From contig JAPOVC010000006.1 of the NCBI GenBank assembly GCA_026708325.1, forward strand, positions 62,001 through 126,000: DNA of 64,000 nt, written 5' to 3'. Of this stretch, positions 61,617 to 64,000 are shown piece by piece (the stretch's first letter is position 1; the number at the start of each line of letters is the position of its first letter). The notes under the pieces were generated by a model. The model saw only the letters and a list, made by a program, of their open reading frames with translations. It ran no database searches and had not been told where the DNA came from. A program made the translations under genes and the position numbers. This stretch comes from Anaerolineaceae bacterium (GTDB lineage Bacteria; Chloroflexota; Anaerolineae; Aggregatilineales; Phototrophicaceae).

Positions 61617-61622
61617 AGTATA
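61617..61622 (-). promoter_or_regulatory. -10 element of the MocR gene
   Basis: TATACT on the minus strand 36 nt before the GTG start. The GGTCTGATATGGACC inverted repeat lies about 15 nt further upstream, where a MocR regulator could bind. Confidence 0.4.
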
Positions 61623-61684
61623 CCACTGATTCCACATTGGTCTGATATGGACCTAAACGCGCAAATTGCCGATTTCGTTGCGCG

Positions 61685-62848
61685 TCACAGACGCTGGAGG
61701 AACTTCTGAATTCGAAGCAATGCCTCTTCCAGTTGCTCGTGGCCGGTGGCGTAACTGGCCCGCACGAAACCGGCGCCGCTGGCGCCAAAGGCGCTGCCGG
61801 GCACCAGCGCCACACGCTCTTCAAACAGCAGGCGTTCGCTGAAGGCCTCGTCGTCGAGTCCGCTGGAGCGTACGTCCGGGAAGGCGTAGAAAGCGCCGCG
61901 CGGCTCAAAGCAGGGCAGGCCGAGCGCATTGAAGCCGTCCACGACCAGTCGCCGGCGACGGTCGTATTCGAGACGCATGGCCTCGACGTCCGTCGATCCC
62001 TGCTGCAGGGCCTGCAGGCTCGCCACCTGGCCCATGGTGGGAGCCGCCATCGTGAGGTACTGGTGCAGGCGGCCCATGGCGGCCAGCAGGTCCGGCGGGC
62101 CGCAGGCATAACCGATGCGCCAGCCCGTCATCGCGAAGGACTTGCTCATGCCGCTGAGCAACACCGTGCGCTCGCGCATGCCGGGCAGCGACGCAAAGCA
62201 ACGGTGCCGGTGACCAAAGACCAGCCGTTCGTAGATTTCGTCCGAGATGACGACCAGATCATGGGCCTGGGCCACAGCCGCCACCTGCATCAGATGTTCG
62301 TCCGTCAGCACGGCCCCGGTCGGGTTATTGGGATAGTTGATGACAATGGCGCGCGTGCGCGGGGTTATACGCCTTTCCAGCGCCGCTGCAGTGACCTGGA
62401 AATCCTGGGCGACCTCGGTGCTGACCGGCACGCAAACGCCGCCGGCAATGCTTACCGCCGCCGGGTTGCTGACGAAACAGGGCTCAACCACCAGCACCTC
62501 GTCGCCAGGGTTGAGCAAGGCCCGCAGGGCAAGGAACAACCCCTCGCTGACGCCAACGGTGACCAGAATCTCCTCATCGGGGTCGTAGGTCAGGCCGTAC
62601 AACTCATCAACGTAGTCACTGATGGCGTGGCGCAGTTCGGGCATGCCGGCGTTGGCGGTGTAACCGGTGCCGCCTTGCAGCAGGCTGTCGGCGCCAGCGC
62701 GTGCGACGTGGGCCGGCGTGGGAAAGTCCGGTTCACCGATTCCGAGGGATATGACGTCCTCCATATCCGCCGCAATATCAAAGAAGCGGCGGATGCCCGA
62801 AGGCGGCAGGCTGCGGACGTCTTCAGCGATCCGGTTTGGCATGGCCAT
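61685..62848 (-). CDS. Class I/II PLP-dependent aminotransferase
   Basis: A 387-aa aspartate/aromatic-type aminotransferase with NNPTG (substrate and PLP binding), DEIYERL and the catalytic Lys in SKSFAMTGWRIGY. Arg in FVRASYA near the C-terminus binds the substrate carboxylate. Family members use aspartate, aromatic residues or glutamine; none can be preferred. It lies directly upstream of the MocR gene on the same strand, 103 nt apart, suggesting a functional link. Confidence 0.88.
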   Translation of the reverse strand: MAMPNRIAEDVRSLPPSGIRRFFDIAADMEDVISLGIGEPDFPTPAHVARAGADSLLQGGTGYTANAGMPELRHAISDYVDELYGLTYDPDEEILVTVGVSEGLFLALRALLNPGDEVLVVEPCFVSNPAAVSIAGGVCVPVSTEVAQDFQVTAAALERRITPRTRAIVINYPNNPTGAVLTDEHLMQVAAVAQAHDLVVISDEIYERLVFGHRHRCFASLPGMRERTVLLSGMSKSFAMTGWRIGYACGPPDLLAAMGRLHQYLTMAAPTMGQVASLQALQQGSTDVEAMRLEYDRRRRLVVDGFNALGLPCFEPRGAFYAFPDVRSSGLDDEAFSERLLFEERVALVPGSAFGASGAGFVRASYATGHEQLEEALLRIQKFLQRL

Positions 62849-62873
62849 CCAGGTCCCGGCTTAAAGGGCGGCC

Positions 62874-62902
62874 ATCATGGTGCACGACCCTGGTCAAGTC
62901 AA
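62874..62902 (-). promoter_or_regulatory. Promoter of the aminotransferase gene
   Basis: On the minus strand TTGACT (62902-62897), a 17-nt spacer and CATGAT (62879-62874) precede the start codon at 62848. The -35 is near consensus, the -10 weaker. Confidence 0.45.
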
Positions 62903-62962
62903 GTTCATTCCGCTGCATGTCCTGTGATCACCATGAAACACTGTGTACGAAAGGCCGGGCGT

Positions 62963-63499
62963 TTAATCCGGCCGGGCTGACCACTGCGCCAGCGTTTCTT
63001 CCAGTTCCCGACGAATGGCCAGGCGCATGCCTGGCTCCCAGACGGCCGTGTAGCGGCGACCCGCCCCGGTCGGCGGCTGACCGTTGTCCTTGTAGCAGGT
63101 GCGGAATTCGCGCCGGATGCGATGATAGTAGCTTTCGGCGCTGAAGAAGGGCAGGGAGTAGCGCAGAACGCGCAGGCCGCAGACGACGTCGATCGCTTCC
63201 GTGTCGCTGCGCAACGCCCAGATGCCCAGCAGCTGGATCCGGTCGTAGAAGTAATAGCCCTTTCTCTTGTACCAGAGCGCGACCCCGACCCAGGCCCGGG
63301 GCAGGAAACCGCGAAACACGTCCGGGCCGAAGGCGCTGATGTCGCGATGCTGCGCCTCCTGCTGCGCAGCCAGCAGGCCCCAGGCGTTGATCTCGTCGAG
63401 TACCACACCGAGCTCATCGACGAAGCCGGGCCGGCGCCGGTCCCTGCGGGTGTGCCTGCGGGCGTGCGTGTCAAGATGCGGGAATCTGGCGCTGCTCAC
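62963..63499 (-). CDS. Hypothetical protein
   Basis: A 178-aa protein with a GTG start at 63499. The N-terminus is Arg/His-rich (about residues 5-25), followed by an alpha/beta stretch with many aromatic residues (WYKRKGYYFYDR). No signal peptide or membrane helix. I do not recognise a family. Its gene has a TATACT (63538-63533) on the minus strand upstream. Confidence 0.6.
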   Translation of the reverse strand: MSSARFPHLDTHARRHTRRDRRRPGFVDELGVVLDEINAWGLLAAQQEAQHRDISAFGPDVFRGFLPRAWVGVALWYKRKGYYFYDRIQLLGIWALRSDTEAIDVVCGLRVLRYSLPFFSAESYYHRIRREFRTCYKDNGQPPTGAGRRYTAVWEPGMRLAIRRELEETLAQWSARPD

Positions 63500-63532
63500 G
63501 TCCTGTTCCCCTGGCTGGAGCCCCCGCAGACT

Positions 63533-63538
63533 AGTATA
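63533..63538 (-). promoter_or_regulatory. -10 element of the hypothetical gene at 62963
   Basis: TATACT on the minus strand, 34 nt before the GTG start at 63499. No clear -35 element is visible. Confidence 0.35.
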
Positions 63539-63571
63539 GCGTTGCTGCAGGGTTTCCGGCTGTGACGGTTT

Positions 63572-64000
63572 CTACTCCAGCACGACGTCGGCATAGAAGT
63601 ATGTCGGGTTGTTCCGGTCTCCCGCCTCGTCGGGACTGGCCTGGATTTCGCGCTCCACGACAGCGCCGGCGCGGGCCTCGACCGGATGCGAAAACATGGG
63701 CCCGTCAATGACGCAGGTGTGGTATTCGCCGTTTTCGCCCAGTGGGTCCGCCGCAGGCGGCAGGTCGCCCAGCAGGTCCCTGTCGAAATGGCGCCCGGCG
63801 AAGGAAGCCGGAATCAGTCGGGGGTTGACGACCGTGACGATAGCGCGCAGGCCGGAATCGAACATTTGCAGCGCCAGGGCAGCGGTGTCCGCGCCGAAGA
63901 GGGGAAACAGGGGTTCAAAGCCGGTGCCGCGCAGTCGCGACTCGCGGTAGGCGCGAATGTCTTCCAGGAAGAGATCGCCGAAGGCCAGGTGGCGCGCGCC
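63572..64000 (-). CDS. ATP-PP-loop (diphthine-ammonia-ligase-like, DUF71) protein, N-terminus beyond the window
   Basis: Only the last ~142 residues are visible. The blocks HLAFGDLFLEDIRAYRE, GFEPLFPLFG and LGENGEYHTCVIDGPMF are the C-terminal signature of the DUF71/MJ0570 family, which is related to diphthine-ammonia ligase. The ATP-binding N-terminal P-loop should lie beyond base 64000. In bacteria, which lack diphthamide, the substrate is unknown. Confidence 0.78.
   Translation of the reverse strand, partial: GARHLAFGDLFLEDIRAYRESRLRGTGFEPLFPLFGADTAALALQMFDSGLRAIVTVVNPRLIPASFAGRHFDRDLLGDLPPAADPLGENGEYHTCVIDGPMFSHPVEARAGAVVEREIQASPDEAGDRNNPTYFYADVVLE

Overview
The window is a GC-rich (roughly two-thirds G+C by eye), gene-dense bacterial chromosome segment with about 55 protein genes and no gap above 300 bp. 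I saw no rRNA, tRNA, transposase or CRISPR array. Gene content and style fit a member of the Chloroflexota (Anaerolineae/Caldilineae-like): MoxR/DUF58/VWA cluster, many GT39 membrane glycosyltransferases, a SpoVS-like Alba protein, a Sec-type peroxiredoxin and 4-nt stop/start overlaps. That placement is inference; no marker was searched.

Layout. 2-1346: end of a membrane protein and a PlsC-like acyltransferase. 1414-6623: four tandem paralogous metallophosphoesterases, interrupted between copies 3 and 4 by a visibly AT-richer two-gene module (3956-5834) encoding an SMC/AAA-type ATPase and a PIN-like nuclease, a plausible unnamed defence system. 6620-20011: eight tightly overlapping genes (secreted/membrane 860-aa protein, ABC ATPase, ABC permease, coiled-coil membrane protein, MoxR ATPase, DUF58, two VWA membrane proteins), apparently one operon for a cell-envelope chaperone/export function. 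20103-23148: short ArgA-like acetyltransferase, DUF1269-like protein, GT39 enzyme. 23188-24322: two tandem peroxiredoxins; the first has an in-frame UGA exactly where the second has its peroxidatic Cys, followed by a bSECIS-like hairpin, so it is read as a selenoprotein. 24317-28640: Vsr endonuclease, GDP-mannose 4,6-dehydratase, DUF368 protein, DinB-like protein, HolB.

28644-34945: SpoVS-like protein, dnaA (own promoter, AT-rich upstream region), leuS and a TrmA/RlmD-like protein that has lost both catalytic residues. 34957-37418: two secreted paralogues each made of two repeats. 37589-41522: five-gene run (atypical SDR, two HAD hydrolases, a shikimate-kinase-like protein without P-loop Lys, a nitrilase-family amidase). 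41551-44412 (minus): rpsB-tsf-pyrH-pncC behind a structured leader. 44591-47206: polyprenol-phosphate mannosyltransferase-like GT2, heptose adenylyltransferase-like protein, MFS transporter. 47222-51654: guaA-xpt purine salvage pair, a small barrel protein, adenine deaminase. 51651-56118: glycoside-hydrolase-like protein, GT39, SDR39U1. 56115-64000: ferredoxin reductase, M24 peptidase, secreted unknown, MocR regulator with a class I aminotransferase, an unknown and the end of a diphthine-ammonia-ligase-like ATP-PP-loop protein.

The strongest unusual signals are the Sec-peroxiredoxin with its recoding hairpin, the ATPase/PIN-like module inserted in the phosphoesterase array, and three enzyme-family members that have lost catalytic residues.
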